Below are positions 1 through 16,625 of a stretch of 64,000 bases of DNA, piece after piece. The notes under the pieces were generated by a model. That model was not told the DNA's origin, did no database searches, and saw only the letters and a list, made by a program, of their open reading frames with translations. Origin of the DNA: Zeus faber (lineage: Eukaryota > Chordata > Actinopteri > Zeiformes > Zeidae); assembly GCA_960531495.1 (NCBI GenBank), contig OY482851.1:8254214-8318213 (forward strand), in the 5' to 3' direction. The position numbers and the translations under genes were made by a program. How positions within the stretch are numbered: position 1 is the first letter of the stretch; every line of letters starts with the position of its first letter.

Positions 1-1046
1 CAGCGCTCAGAGTGTGAATCGCTCAAACTGCTCCGTCCAACCTGGCCGCTGATGGGGCCGGCCCGTTCCGCTGCACAACACCGTTACTCCCGCCCGTCTC
101 TCCGCTTGCAGACAGGGCGCCGTTACGGGGCCGGTCCCTCTCTCCGCAGTGTCTCTGCCGCGGAACCTCTCCACATTTAAGAAAAAAGACGGGGTGTGTT
201 TTTTTTTTTCTTATTTTATTTTAGATCTGGCGGTATTTGTTTTCCTTCATTTTCCTACTTGAACGAAACAAAAATAAACGCAGTGTCACCCACGTCTCTC
301 CATTGTTCCCTTAAATTTCCCCGCGGTGATCTGTGGGATTTAATTTTGTAGAAACTGCTTTTTTTTTGGTGTAAATACTCTTTACTTCTAAATAATAAAT
401 CCTTAACACAGTTCTTCACCATCCTAAAAAGCTGTGAAACTCACTAACTGACCAGCTGACTGACGACCACCCTGCTACTGCACTGTGGCAGCGAGATGAC
501 GACTCCCAGTCGAGATGTGAAAAAAACTTTTTTTTATTAATATTATTATTACTTGTTTTTATATAAAATGTGTTTTTAACCTGCAAAGTTAAAAGACCTT
601 CATGACCTACATTTTTCCTGTATGTTTGTCCTCTCTGCCTGTAAAAAAACCTAGACAGTTGCTTTAACAACAGCTCACCATGGCAGTCAATTGTGAGAAC
701 ATCGGGTGAACGATGAACGAGATCAACACGCCTGGATCATTACATTTTGTCGGGTGTGTTTTCCATTTCAAAACAGCACATTGAGTTAATGGGGTTTAAG
801 ATCACACTAAAACCAATCCCAGGCTGTTAAGTGTAAGACTCAAGGCCATTCTGAAGTTCACCATGCCAGGACCGTTCAATTGTATTAAGCGTAATTTCAA
901 TTACAAAGTAAAGTACATTCATTTAAATGTGTTTGTAATGACACTAAAACCAATCAGAGAGACTGCCTACTCTCAGACCCATATTCTGTCGTCAAATGAA
1001 GTATTCCACGGCTCTATGTAATCAAGCAGTGATCTTTGGTCTAGTG
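1..1046. other. smarca2 intron 19 (part), no gene seen
   Basis: This is intron on the minus strand. I looked for the next conserved exon ([20 protein letters not shown]) and did not find it, so it lies left of the window. Bases 1-180 are GC-rich; the rest is AT-rich and apparently unique. Nothing else recognised. Confidence 0.6.
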
Positions 1047-5080
<4,034 letters not shown>

Positions 5081-5191
5081 CTTGGCCAGTATGTGCTTAT
5101 CCTTGATGACGTATTCGTACGTGGTGAGGAGAACGTTAAATTTCCCGCTGCGGAGCTGGGGAACCAGCCCCCGGCGTAGACCAGGGGTTCC
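5081..5191 (-). CDS. smarca2: smarca2 exon 18: residues 843-879
   Basis: The acceptor is TGTTTGTAG|GGAACC and the donor GCCAAG|GTGAGC, phase 0 at both ends. It encodes [20 protein letters not shown] and [17 protein letters not shown], part of ATPase lobe 1 between motifs Ia and II (TTYEY is motif Ib). GTPGLRRG differs from human GTPAMRRS; the remainder is nearly invariant. Confidence 0.97.
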
Positions 5192-5287
5192 CTACAAACA
5201 GGAAGCAGAGAGACCAGCAAGTCAGAGAAAAAGGAGTCGGAAACCAAAGTAGAAATAAAAACTAAACGAACGGGACTCCTCCCTCAC

Positions 5288-5354
5288 CTTGTAGGAGATT
5301 TTTATCACGGACGGCGACCACTTGTCCAGCTCATACACCCAGTTGGACAAGGTT
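5288..5354 (-). CDS. smarca2: smarca2 exon 17: residues 820-842
   Basis: The acceptor is TTTTTCCAG|AACCTT and the donor TACAAG|GTGAGG (phase 0). It encodes [23 protein letters not shown] (motif Ia continues). Human BRM reads NWTYEFDKWAPSVVKISYK, so several conservative changes are seen here (E-L-D, W-S-P, V-I-K). It is separated from exon 18 by only 96 nt. Confidence 0.96.
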
Positions 5355-5452
5355 CTGGAAAAAAAAACAAAAAAAACAACAACAAACAAACGGGAAGTTT
5401 AGGAGAAGTGAAGAATGAGGAAAAACAAGAGGGATCAAACAGAGCTCTTCAT

Positions 5453-5800
5453 CAGAATCAGAATTTGCTTATTTTGCCATTTTCACACGCAGTGAATTAG
5501 TTATGGTAGAGATTAGTGCATTGCTGAACAGATCGTTGGCAGAAAAAGCTTCACAGTCGGAAAAATAGACAAATGTAAAACAACAGCTACATTTCCGAAG
5601 GAAGAAAATACCCGATATAAAACAATAATGGCCAAATATACAAAATACACAGTGTGTACACTATGCACAGGATGAGTTAAGTCAAATGGCAACAGCTGGA
5701 GCTTAAAGGCTAGAATGGCTGCTAGTATAAATATACTGTAGTTGGACATACTGCACAAGGTGAATAAATATCAATACGGGAACTAGTTTGCGTGGCTGTT
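5453..5800 (-). mobile_element. LINE/SINE 3'-tail fragment, reversed
   Basis: Begins with TCAGAATCAGAATTTGCTTA on the plus strand, the reverse of tails common to fish L2/Rex-like elements, followed by an AT/CA-rich tract (ACAATA, AAATATACAAAATACAC). No coding remains. Family assignment is from general resemblance only. Confidence 0.4.
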
Positions 5801-6238
5801 TGCTTTAATACTTATACCGATTTGTGTGTAACTTTATGTGTCCACAGGGGGGCAGTGTCACATTTAGTGAACCCCAATGTACCAAAAACCTTTTGTTTTT
5901 TTCCAAACTTTATTTGAAAACTTTGGACCCCAAAAATACGGAAATGCGAGCCTCTCCGAGCTACGTTAACCCATAACCCACTTGGCTGCTTGGCTCCGCA
6001 GAGACGTCGACGTGTAGCTGCAGAGAGGCAGAATCCGGGCTCAAAGACGTTAGACCATAGAGCACCCGACTTGGGCCTGATGGTGGCGCTAGACGCATGT
6101 TCCAATTGGGCCAAAATCTGGGATTTTGACTACTGGGATCAATATCCATCAATGTGCCAAATTGTGACTCGAAACGAAGAACATCGAAGACACCATGTGC
6201 TGTCAAAAGCACAGATAACGTATCTTTTATCTGTTATA

Positions 6239-6282
<44 letters not shown>

Positions 6283-7887
6283 GACTGCTATCTCGTGGCC
6301 AAGAACAATAGATATAAAAAAATGTAATTGCTTTAAATTCCTTGGTCCAAAGTCTTGGACCAAGTGTTCCAAGAGTTTGGAACATACACCTAATTCATGT
6401 AAAAACTAATTAATTGTCCAGGGTAATTATTTAAGTCTAGTATAATTTCTAATCTGTGAGCAGGGATAATAGCCTTTAATTTGTGGCACAGTGGGCGATC
6501 CTCCAGGTTTTAATTGCCACTATATTCGGTGAAACTGGTCGGTTCATCACCAGGCAGAGTAGGAAACTAAATGTTAGAATCACTGCAGTTTATTGGGATC
6601 AATACCCATCAACATGCCGAACTGCCAAAATATCGAAGAGGCGGAACACGCCGAACCAGAAAAATGGCGGAATGACAAAACTAACAATAACAATAGGGTG
6701 CTATTCAAAATAGTCAATGCAGGCAACACAGTGTGGGCGTCACCCCACTAAGACTTTGTCACAGATCTAGACGTAATTTGAGGAGGAAAAAGATAAGAGT
6801 AATGCCACGCAGCGTCACTGCTGGGCACTACTTTGACAATGGCTTGCCAAAAAAACAAAACAAAGGCAAAGCATCGAGGCTGCAGCCAAGATGATATTAT
6901 CCGGCGAGTCTTTGCCGAGACCCCCCTCCCCTCTCCGCCTATTAAGTGTAGCCGACACACAGGAGGAGCTGGAGCTTGTGACTGTGCGCACGTATCAAAG
7001 AGCTCTGAAGCCAGATGGAAGTTAAGCTGCCGGCCGCGCTCGGCTCCAGACTCCTGATCAGCGGCGCGGCGCTCAGTCGTGAGGCACCGAGCGCTACGTG
7101 GTGGGGGGGACCAGGCCTTTCAAATACACTGGAATACCTCTCTCTCTGTATAATAATATAATGCAATAACACTGTACAAACAGTCATAACTTAGTGAATA
7201 GCAATAAATGATCACTTACACCCTGTCCCCTATATACATATACGTAATGCTGTGCACAGAACCACATATGTATATTCTGTATATTTCTATATATTTTACT
7301 ATTGCTGTTTGGTATTTATCAGCTATTTGTGTCTATTTGGCATTTTTGAGTTTTGCTTTTCCTTTACTTTTTAGTCTATTATATTTTATATATATATATA
7401 TATATATAATTTTTTTTTATGCTAATGGTGCAATCCTCATCATGACAAATTCCAAATTCCTAATTAATATGTAAATGTAGGGCTTTGGGATCTAGGTCAG
7501 CTGCCTTTATATTACATTTTTTTTTTTTTTAATCATTTTCTTTAACACCGATAGAGTAAATCGCTCCACCGTGTTGCGTTTGGTTTTGGGAAGGTTGAAA
7601 CCATACCAATTGAAAGTGCCGCTTCGGTTCGGCATATGATGCAACCCAGGGAGTTGCATCACGGTCTCACGCTGCTTTCAGGAAAGTGGGCTTCGTTAAA
7701 AGTTAGAGGGAAACAGTCAGGGAGCTTCTGGAGTCTCATAGGCGGATTATTTTTTGGGAGAATTTTTAGGATTCCACACAAACAAACAAAACAAGAAAAT
7801 CAATAAACACACACAGCTACGGCCTGCACCTTGTTGTGAATGTTATTGAAGAAGGAACAACACGCTGATGAAATGCATACGCTAGGT

Positions 7888-8317
7888 CAGGGGTTCCCAA
7901 ACTGGGGTCTGTGGACCTCCTGGGGTTCCCTGAAGGAAACGCAAGGGGGTCACAGAATAAAATATATATATATTTTTTTTATAATAATAATGATATTATT
8001 TGACACTTTTTTAAATGTAGTTTATATATTATTAATTCTTTATATTTTATAGATATTTTTTTTATTTTACAGTGTATAATATATTTTTCAAAACATATGT
8101 ATACACTCAACCACGCTCAAGATGGTGAAATGTATTTTAGCTGTGGAATTTGTACTTATTGTCAGCAAGGTTAATTCAAATATTATATGCAGTTTATATA
8201 GACGGCAGTATAAGCAGATAAATTTCTTTCGGTGGATGTGGGGAGTCCTCAGCCAGAGATCGGACTGTCGGGGGGAGGGGGGTTGGCTTGCCATAACAAA
8301 AAGGTTTGGGACCCCTG
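7888..8317. mobile_element. hAT-like MITE, 430 bp
   Basis: The left end CAGGGGTTCCCAAACTGGGG pairs with a right end that reads CAGGGGTCCCAAACC when reversed. These are typical hAT (Charlie-like) terminal inverted repeats. Flanking octamers (CGCTAGGT and AGCAGGGC) agree at only half the positions, so the insertion is probably old. No transposase is encoded. Confidence 0.7.
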
Positions 8318-9388
8318 AGCAGGGCAAGGAACGCTGCACATGTGAGAGAGGAACTTGTCATGACGTCTCACCTCATCCTCACACCAACGAGATGAGCTGC
8401 AAATCAAAATAGCAGCCGATCAGAGCTCACATGCAATTGTGCTCTGCTCACAGCTACGTCGTCCTACTTAACGGGGGAGGGGGGAGGAGGGGGGGACTGA
8501 GGGGAGACGAAGGCGACATGTGAGCACCGCAGCTGTCAGCCTCGGTTAGAGACACCCTGGAGGTAGAGAAACAGGCTGCGGAGCTGGGCGGAACACACAC
8601 TTAAATGTGCCGCAGCACCAAAAAGGGAAGCACCAAACTCGTCCATTTCCAAGCTCAAACCCAGGGAGTGTTTTTCTTCCCGATTAAAAGTGCAACCTCA
8701 TTATATTATATAATTAAACAAATCATTCACTTAGCAATGACATCAGAATGATTGCATTTACTGGAGTAAGAATAGACGATCTGTGTAATCAGTTTGAGCA
8801 CTTAAGATAGCAAGGAGCACGCTGGTGGCTGTGGGTAAGTCCACCGGTGAGAATCATTCGAGAATTAAGACCAATATTTCAAAAAGAAATCACTCGCTGA
8901 GGAATGATTTTTGACTCCATTACAAAAAGAACGACTGTGATCCTTCAGTCTAAATTGATGACCCAAATCTTGAAATTATTATAATTGTATTAAATTGAAT
9001 TAACTCACTTAACTTAACTGTTTAATCTCACAATTCAATTCAATTGTTAGTTTTTCTTTTCACGCAATTTTGTATATTTTCTTTTATTACCCTGTTTCAA
9101 TGTATTTAATTATTTTAGATATTTCATTATTCCACTCTGTTAATGGATTTAGCTTGTTTGCTTTGCTTTTATTGTTGCTACTTGATGTCTCCTTGTAAGA
9201 TGTGATACAAATACAGCTTATTACTTTGATCCGGCTACAGATCCTGCAGAACCCTCCAGAGAACCCAGCACCGGATCATGACCGATAAACGGCCAAAATG
9301 GGTATGAATCCAACCTCCTGTGACACCAGATCATCATGTGACCTTCCACGGTCATTGGTTAACGTGTGGCATAGAGTGATGAGCACTA

Positions 9389-9652
<264 letters not shown>

Positions 9653-9769
9653 TTATCTCTCTGGGGAAATGCAGGTGTCACAGCAGCAAAAAGCAGTGAA
9701 AGTCAAAAAAGAATATGAAGAGAAGAAAATATAAAAAGAAAAGTATGTGCCCTTCATCCACAGAGTTAA

Positions 9770-10625
9770 CAACTAGTATCACTATCCCAACTAGTAACAC
9801 TATCCCAACCTGAAACACTATCCCAACTAATAACACCATCCCAACTAGGAACACTATCCTGACTAGTATAATTATCCCAACTAGTAACACTATCCCAACT
9901 AGTAACACTATCCCAACTAGTAACACTATCCCAACTAGTAACACCATCCCAACTAGTAACACCATCCCAACTAGGAACACTATCCTGACTAGTATAATTA
10001 TCCCAACTAGTAACACTTTCCCAACGAGTAGCACTATCCCAATTTGTAACACTATCCCAACTAGTAACACTATCCTTAGTAGTAACACTATCCCAACTAG
10101 TAACACTATCCTAACTAATAACACTATCCCAACTCGTAACGCTATTCTAACTAGAAACACTATCCCAAATAGCAACACTATCCTATCTAGTAACACTATC
10201 CCAACTCATAACTCTATCCTTATTAGTATCACTATCCAAACTTGTAATACCATTCCAACTAGTAACGCTATCGCAACTAGTTACCCTCTCCCAACTAGTC
10301 ACCCTCTCCCAACTAGTCACACTGTCCTAACTAGTAACACTAACCCAACTAGCTGTATTATCCTTTCTAGTAACACTATCCCAACTAGCAGCACTATCCT
10401 TACTAGTAATATTACCCTAACTAGTAATACTATCACAACTAGTCACACTATCCCAACAAGTAACTCTATCCACACTTGTTAAATTTTCCCAACTAGTAAC
10501 ACTATCCCAACTAGTAACACTATCCCAATTAGAAACACTATACTAACTAGTGCACAATCCTAACGAGTAACACTATCCTAATGAGTAGCACTATTCTAAC
10601 TAGTAGCACTGTGCTTACTAGTAGC
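9770..10625. repeat. 18-bp minisatellite (ACTATCCCAACTAGTAAC)
   Basis: About 47 degenerate copies of an 18-bp unit, most with the palindrome ACTAGT in the centre. Because 18 is divisible by three, a long minus-strand frame (LVGIVL repeats) stays open, mimicking a membrane protein. It begins about 190 nt upstream of exon 16 on the gene strand. Confidence 0.9.
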
Positions 10626-10890
10626 ACTTTAGTATACAGTATATTGTATATAGTACATAGTATACAGTATATAGTTTCCAGTATATAATATAGAGTATAT
10701 AGTATACAGTATATAGCATACTGTATGTAGTATACAGTATATAATATACATTAGATAGTATACTGTATAAAGTATACTGTATACTATATACAGTATATTG
10801 TATATAGTGGACAGTATACAGTATACAGTATATAGTATACTGTATGTAGTATACAATATATAGTATACAGTATATAGTACACAGTAATTA
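10626..10890. repeat. TATACAGTATA/TATAGTA tandem array
   Basis: Degenerate short tandem repeats of GTATACAGTATATA type, with many nested palindromes able to form cruciforms. It adjoins the 18-bp minisatellite directly. Confidence 0.85.
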
Positions 10891-11638
10891 CGTGCAATGG
10901 CATCACAACAACATTGCAGAAAGTATCAGTAGAGTGATCGCAGGTTTTTAAAGGGTAATGTTGAATAAACCACCTTTCATTTTGGGAGATGGAGAGCGGC
11001 GCAGAAGAATGCATCTGATAATTAAGGTTTGTTGCACATGTCGCTGCCGGCAAAGTTTATTATAATGTATGAATTAATTATGATGTCAAGAGAAATTATA
11101 ATCCAGGTTAAGGTGGTATAACAGTGTGCCTGTCCATAAAACAACGTGTCCATGTTAATAATGTATTACAGTTTCAGTCTTTATAAAACTAGGGCTGGTT
11201 TGAGGATTTACTGTTCTGCTGTTGTAGTGGAGACAGCTTAAATGCGACCGACGGTGGAGGTGGAGGCAGCTCGACTGCAGCGGCTGCTCTGTGCGCCGGA
11301 TATTCATACAGTCATTTTAATGAAAGACGGCTCCGGCAAAGGTCATTAAATAAGGCGACCGTAGGTGGATTGCTCCTCAAATCAGGGAGATGGATGGGAG
11401 TAAACCGTCACGTATTAATTTGCGTCAGGTCAAATCCGCCGGGATCCGGAGCCGGAGCCGCTGCAGCGCTCCATCGTGCGGAGAATGAGCGGCTGAAGAA
11501 CAGAACAAAGAAGGAAGAGGAAGAGGAAGGGATGAAAGGAGCGGAAGAGGAGACGGGGGAGGCTTCACGGGCGGAGCGGCGGTTCATTTTTCCAGCTGCA
11601 TTTTAAGGCTTTGCAGCCAAAATGCATTTGTACACAGG

Positions 11639-11674
<36 letters not shown>

Positions 11675-12108
11675 GCTTGGAATTAAGCGGAAATGGCAAA
11701 AACGTGGAATAAATCTCCTCTCACTGTCAGAGACGGAGAGCGGGGGAGAAAAAACTGCCGACAATTAAGGTTTGTTGCACATGTGGCTGCTGGCGTTGTT
11801 GACTCTTGATCCAATTACTGTGAAACCTCAAACTGTATCCCCAGGATGTTGTCACTATATCTTATTTAATGCCTGGAGAACGCAGAGCGAGTGGGACAAC
11901 TTAACTGTTTCCCTTCCGTCTGGAGCCCGTTTTGGTTACACGCTGTTAAGAGAGCTCTCGTTCTGTCAAGAGAGCTGTCATTTTGTGGGAAGCAGTATTC
12001 TAACAGACAGACTGAGAGGAAGCAGCGTTGGCTGCTTCCTCTCTGCCCAGGGTACACCATTATTTATTTTATCTATGTATTTTTGTTTCACAGTTTTATT
12101 ACATTTTT

Positions 12109-12345
12109 ATATAATAAATATGATCTATATTTTAGTTTTACACTTTTTATATACATTTAGATAACAAATATTATATATATTTTAATTTTACACTTTTTTA
12201 TATATATATTTATATAATAAATATTATATATATTTTAATTTTACACTTTTTTATATATATATTTATATAATAAATATTATATATATTTTTATATATATAT
12301 ATATAATATATATATATCATTTTTTTATAATAATATTACATACAT
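12109..12345. repeat. AT-rich tandem repeat, about 60-bp unit
   Basis: Three or more copies of a unit containing ATATATTTTAATTTTACAC followed by ATATATATTTATATAATAAA. Nothing coding. Confidence 0.75.
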
Positions 12346-13580
12346 ATATATTTTTCAAAAATTTTTATGTAGTTTTTATATAATTTCTAAGGTTTAACGG
12401 CATTTAATCATATCAAGCAGATAAAATATGTATTTTTTTATAAACAAACAAATGTTTGTTTTTGTTGTCCAGGGATCTGTAACCCAGTGATCCTGTAAAA
12501 AGGATTACGTTGATTAATTTGGCTTAATGTTAAAACGGTTGAGGACAAGATGAAAAGCAAACGCAGTTTAGTGTAAAACAAGGAATGTAATATCATTTAA
12601 TAATGCAAAACAAAACAACATGCGGCTCAATAAACTAGTGACTGATAAAGTCACATGAATATGAATCATCACATGAATCAAGTGTTCAGGTGTCGCAGCA
12701 TAGTTGTTAACAACGATCATTATGAGGAATCGTCGAGATTCTCCGATCATGTGTTTCCATCGAAATTCAGATTTAGTTCTGAGCCGATCTTGGAAATGTT
12801 GCGTTCAATTTTCATCTTCATCGGTTGGATTGAGGCAAATTAACTGTGGGCCCACGTTTTTACGTTTCAGTGTTCATGGATTTCCTGGATTGTGAATTAT
12901 TACCCTATTGTAACATCTTCAAATAGCATCAAATCAACATAAAAGATTAACAATTAAAATGTTAACGGAAACTAAAATGTCCTTATCGTGACAGGCCTGG
13001 GGCCGGGTGCTGAGAGCTCGCTGCTCCTTGTGTCCTTGAGTACTGTCACAGATTGTGAAGACCCCACGTGTTTACAAGTCATTAATTCACTGCTTTGTCA
13101 AATCCAACAGAGTCATATAAAAACACTATTGGTCTCTAGGTATCTAGAGATTATTTAGGAATATGAGCGCTTTCCTTCAGCTTTGATGACTTTTCCTCCA
13201 TTTCCTAATAAGACGAAAAAAAAGTTTTCTGTTGCGACTGTATTGGACATAATTTTGTTTAAAAAAAAAAGATTTTTTTTTTTCTCTAAATAATAAATCC
13301 TGCACTTCTGTAACGCGGAGACCCTTCAAGACATTTTTTTCAGGCTCCGCCCCCTCCAGGCCCCTCTGCTCTGCCTGTCTCTGGTGGTGGAGGCCGACGG
13401 CCCATCACTCTGAACAGTAGGGTGTGACACGTGTGGGCGCGCTGCTGACTGTCGATCGGTGAAAGAAAAACAAAAAACAAAAACGCCGCTGTTCTCGCCC
13501 TAAGAGGGCGTACGATAAAGAGGAGGGAAGGGAGGAGGCCGGTGCAGGCGGGGGTGGAGGCGCAGGCTGCGTGGCGTCAC

Positions 13581-13728
13581 CTGGTAGTGCTTGAGCGAGC
13601 CGTTGATGAGCAGCGCCGACTGCTTCTCCACCCTCTCGATGACAGCGTGGGCGACGCCGTAGTACGACTGGGAGCTCATCTCTCCGGCCGACACGCTGTA
13701 CTCGTCGTCCACATCCTGCTTGGCCGAC
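13581..13728 (-). CDS. smarca2: smarca2 exon 15: residues 716-765
   Basis: The acceptor is GGCTCCAG|GTCGGCC and the donor CTACCAG|GTGACG (phase 0). It encodes [40 protein letters not shown] and INGSLKHYQ, the conserved lead-in to ATPase lobe 1. INGSLKHYQ is BRM-like (human INGTLKHYQ), whereas BRG1 reads VNGVLKQYQ, which is one of the best paralogue discriminators in the window. Confidence 0.97.
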
Positions 13729-13768
13729 CTGGAGCCGAGGGGACGCAAAACGTGTCAGTCACTCGCAC

Positions 13769-13770
<2 letters not shown>

Positions 13771-13805
<35 letters not shown>

Positions 13806-13887
13806 TCTCTCCCTCTCTCCCTCTCTCCCCCTCCCTCTCTCTCCCTCTCTCTCCCTCTCTCTCCCTCTCCCTCCCTCCCTCCCTCCA
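13771..13887. repeat. CT/CCCT microsatellite
   Basis: CT units grading into CTCTCC and CCCT. On the gene strand it is a GA-rich purine tract 43 nt upstream of the exon 15 acceptor. Confidence 0.95.
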
Positions 13888-15158
13888 GGAGGCACGCAGG
13901 TCATGACCGGGACTCTGAGGCTCCGTTCTAATGTCAAGTCCAAAGGCTCAAGAAGGAAAGGGCAGCCGTTATAACCACAAAACGTTTGAACATTTAATAC
14001 GTGGACTTAACCATGAAAAATACCCTGAGGGAGTGCTGAGTGCCTGGACCTGGATTTCTTATGCCGCTATAATTTTTCTGCGGTTAGAATGTTTCCTCTT
14101 TCTTTCTAAGTTGGTTTTGGGGAGCACCACAAGTGCTCCTGACGCCCCTTTTCTCCTTCCAAGGTTGGGTAACAGGTTGTTGGTTTAAAAAAAAATCTGA
14201 TTTCCGGAAGATCAGAGCTAATCCGGGTCTAAGTGAAGGCTTAAAAATTAAAATTTGGGATTAATGGATGTGAGGCCTCCAGGTGGAGCAGGTGGACCTG
14301 GACCGGGACCAGCTCCAGGACCAGACGGAAGGAGCCGACTTGTCCTTCATCACCTTCGTCTGGGACTTCCTATTCCGGAACTAATTCATCTTAAATTAAG
14401 CAACGGCTCAGAGAGGCGTCTTTTAAAATTCTGGATGAATTGAAGTAGGACTCGTTTAGTCCTGATTCAGATTGAACCCCCTCTGCGAAACCTGAAATAT
14501 TTATTTTTCACTGGTCGTCAAGGAGCGTGTGTTGTACTGCACTCACACGTTTGTTTTTAACACTCTCACGCCGCCTCTTCCCGATTTCCTCATCTGAACG
14601 CATGCACAAAGATACACCTAAGCGCACACATGAGCAGCACGTAGTTGCTCCCTAATTGCGTCCCTCTCATCCCACGCCACTAATCAAATATGTCAAGAAA
14701 ATACATCTCTGCTGATTTGCATCTGCTCCACCGCGGTGCCTCTCATTCTGCTTGTTTGAATCCATCGTTTTGTGTCGCTGCACCAACTGTGGAAATGAAT
14801 TTCCTCCCGGAAGAAAATAAATAATCTATCAATCTAATCTACTACTTTGATTTACTGCTGGAGCTGTCACTCGAAATGATGACGTTATCACCTGACGACA
14901 ATTATTTCAGTCAGTGATTTTGTACATTTGGTAATTTCCACCAAATGTCGCGGTTGTTTTAGGCCAGTGTGAGAAAATTTTCAATCAGTGCAATGCAAAT
15001 TAGGTGGGATTCTATCAGTCGGGCGAGGCAAATTATCTGCCTACCTGTAATTTTGGATGTTAGTATATTTTTGGATTTATCCGAATGTTCCAATGGTAAT
15101 ATTTATGGGTTTTCTTCAGGAGATGGATGTGTGCTACTACACTGTCAAAGGCTTACAC

Positions 15159-15565
15159 CAGTGGCATTCAAACTGTGAGGCGTGACCCCTGTCGGGCGTG
15201 GAGGAATTGCGCGAGACAACAAGTGGGATTTTAATATATTGCACTAATTTGACATGACAAATTACGTTACATGAAATATGTTTATTTAACATTTCCAAAT
15301 GGAATGTGATAATACTTGTGATAATTTAGCATCATCTTATTTACCAGTTGCCTAACCTAACGTAACCTAATGGTGAATGCCTGTGTGAATAGGTGACTGC
15401 TCGACCTGGTTGACTGTCAACTACCTTGGTTTGCATCTGATACATTTTGTATCTGTACGTTTTTGGAGGGCGGCGGGGGTGGGGGTCAAGCCCTTGAAAT
15501 CCAAGGGAGCAGGTCTTTGAAATCCAAGGGAGCGGGGCTCGGCAACAATAGTTTGACTACCACTG
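15159..15565. mobile_element. hAT-like MITE, 407 bp
   Basis: The left end CAGTGGCATTCAAACTG matches the reversed right end CAGTGGTAGTCAAACTA. Flanking octamers GCTTACAC and GCTAACTA agree at five of eight positions, consistent with an old 8-bp target duplication. The interior has no coding capacity and contains two near copies of TTGAAATCCAAGGGAGC (near 15495-15530). Confidence 0.65.
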
Positions 15566-16625
15566 GCTAACTAGAGCTGCAACTATTGATTATTTTCATT
15601 ATCGATTAAGCTGTAGATTATTTTAGAGTTGATTGTCCTCGAAATCTCGATCACAGTTTCCCCCAAAGGGCCCCAGGTTTTACTTAGTGTTTTTAGTTTA
15701 TGGTTTTTGTTTATGTGCAGTGACTATAAAACACTTAAATAGTATGAGTAAATCTATAATTAAACGTACTCTTCAATCACAGTTCATTTTTTGCATGAAT
15801 AAAATGTGTATATATAAAAATCAATTCTTAAGAAGTTCTAGTTCCCCCTGAATCTTAATATTACAGTGTAGAAATGATGACAGTTGATTGAATATACTTT
15901 GCTCTACAAAGTTCCGGGCCACTGCACTGGAAAGGCTCCAGCCTGCGGAGCTGTCCATCGTCCTGAGGTTCGATGCCATCGGTGGTTCAATGCCAGTTTT
16001 GACCACTTTATCGCTATTCCCCATAACTTTTAGCAGGTTTTTTTTCGGATATCTTTTGAGTTGAATAGTAATTAGAGAACCGTTTTTTGTCAATGTTTGT
16101 AACGGCTTTTTGTGCAAAACATTATTCCATTTCAACAGGTTGCTTTTGGAGTGCATTTTGAAAACCACGACGGACTTCTACCTTCCTTTTACCTTCCTTC
16201 CTTCCTTTTTCGCTACCTACAGATGATGTGACAGTAATAATAATTTCAATGATAATGTCAAAATATAATTTACAGATCACTAGAATGTCTTGGCGTGACA
16301 CCCCTTAAATGAGCTTCAGTTGCACCAGCTCTACGAAGACGATCGGCAGTGCTGGCTTTTTTTATTCGTTAATTAATTCAATGGTTGAAGCTCTAAGGCA
16401 CACTATGATAGTGTTAATAAAACAAACAAAAAACAATTAAATGTAATTTGTTTGTAGGACAATTAACGTCCACATAAAATTTCACAGTCGTGACAGTCCT
16501 ATTTAATTACTCTTCAGGGCTACAAGCCCAGATGTAAGGAGAAAAGCGGGGCCCTGCGTGGATGCTTGGTGACAGGCTGCCAGATAAAGAGCTGCAGCCG
16601 GCAGGGAAGCTACATTAACACGTAC

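Larger units (their letters stand above)
13729..16625. other. smarca2 intron 14
   Basis: No exon seen. Contains a CT microsatellite (13771-13887, purine-rich on the gene strand, close to the exon 15 acceptor), a conserved-looking stretch (14560-14780), a MITE (15159-15565) and unclassified DNA. Confidence 0.5.

Noticed and set aside
1-1046. The next smarca2 exon (VDLNEEETI...) left of exon 19
   Set aside because: No minus-strand frame in 1-1794 encodes it.
9678-10196. A 172-codon hydrophobic frame with LVGIVL repeats that looks like a membrane protein
   Set aside because: It is the 18-bp minisatellite read in one frame.
9770-10560. CRISPR-like array
   Set aside because: The units are contiguous without unique spacers and lie in a vertebrate intron.
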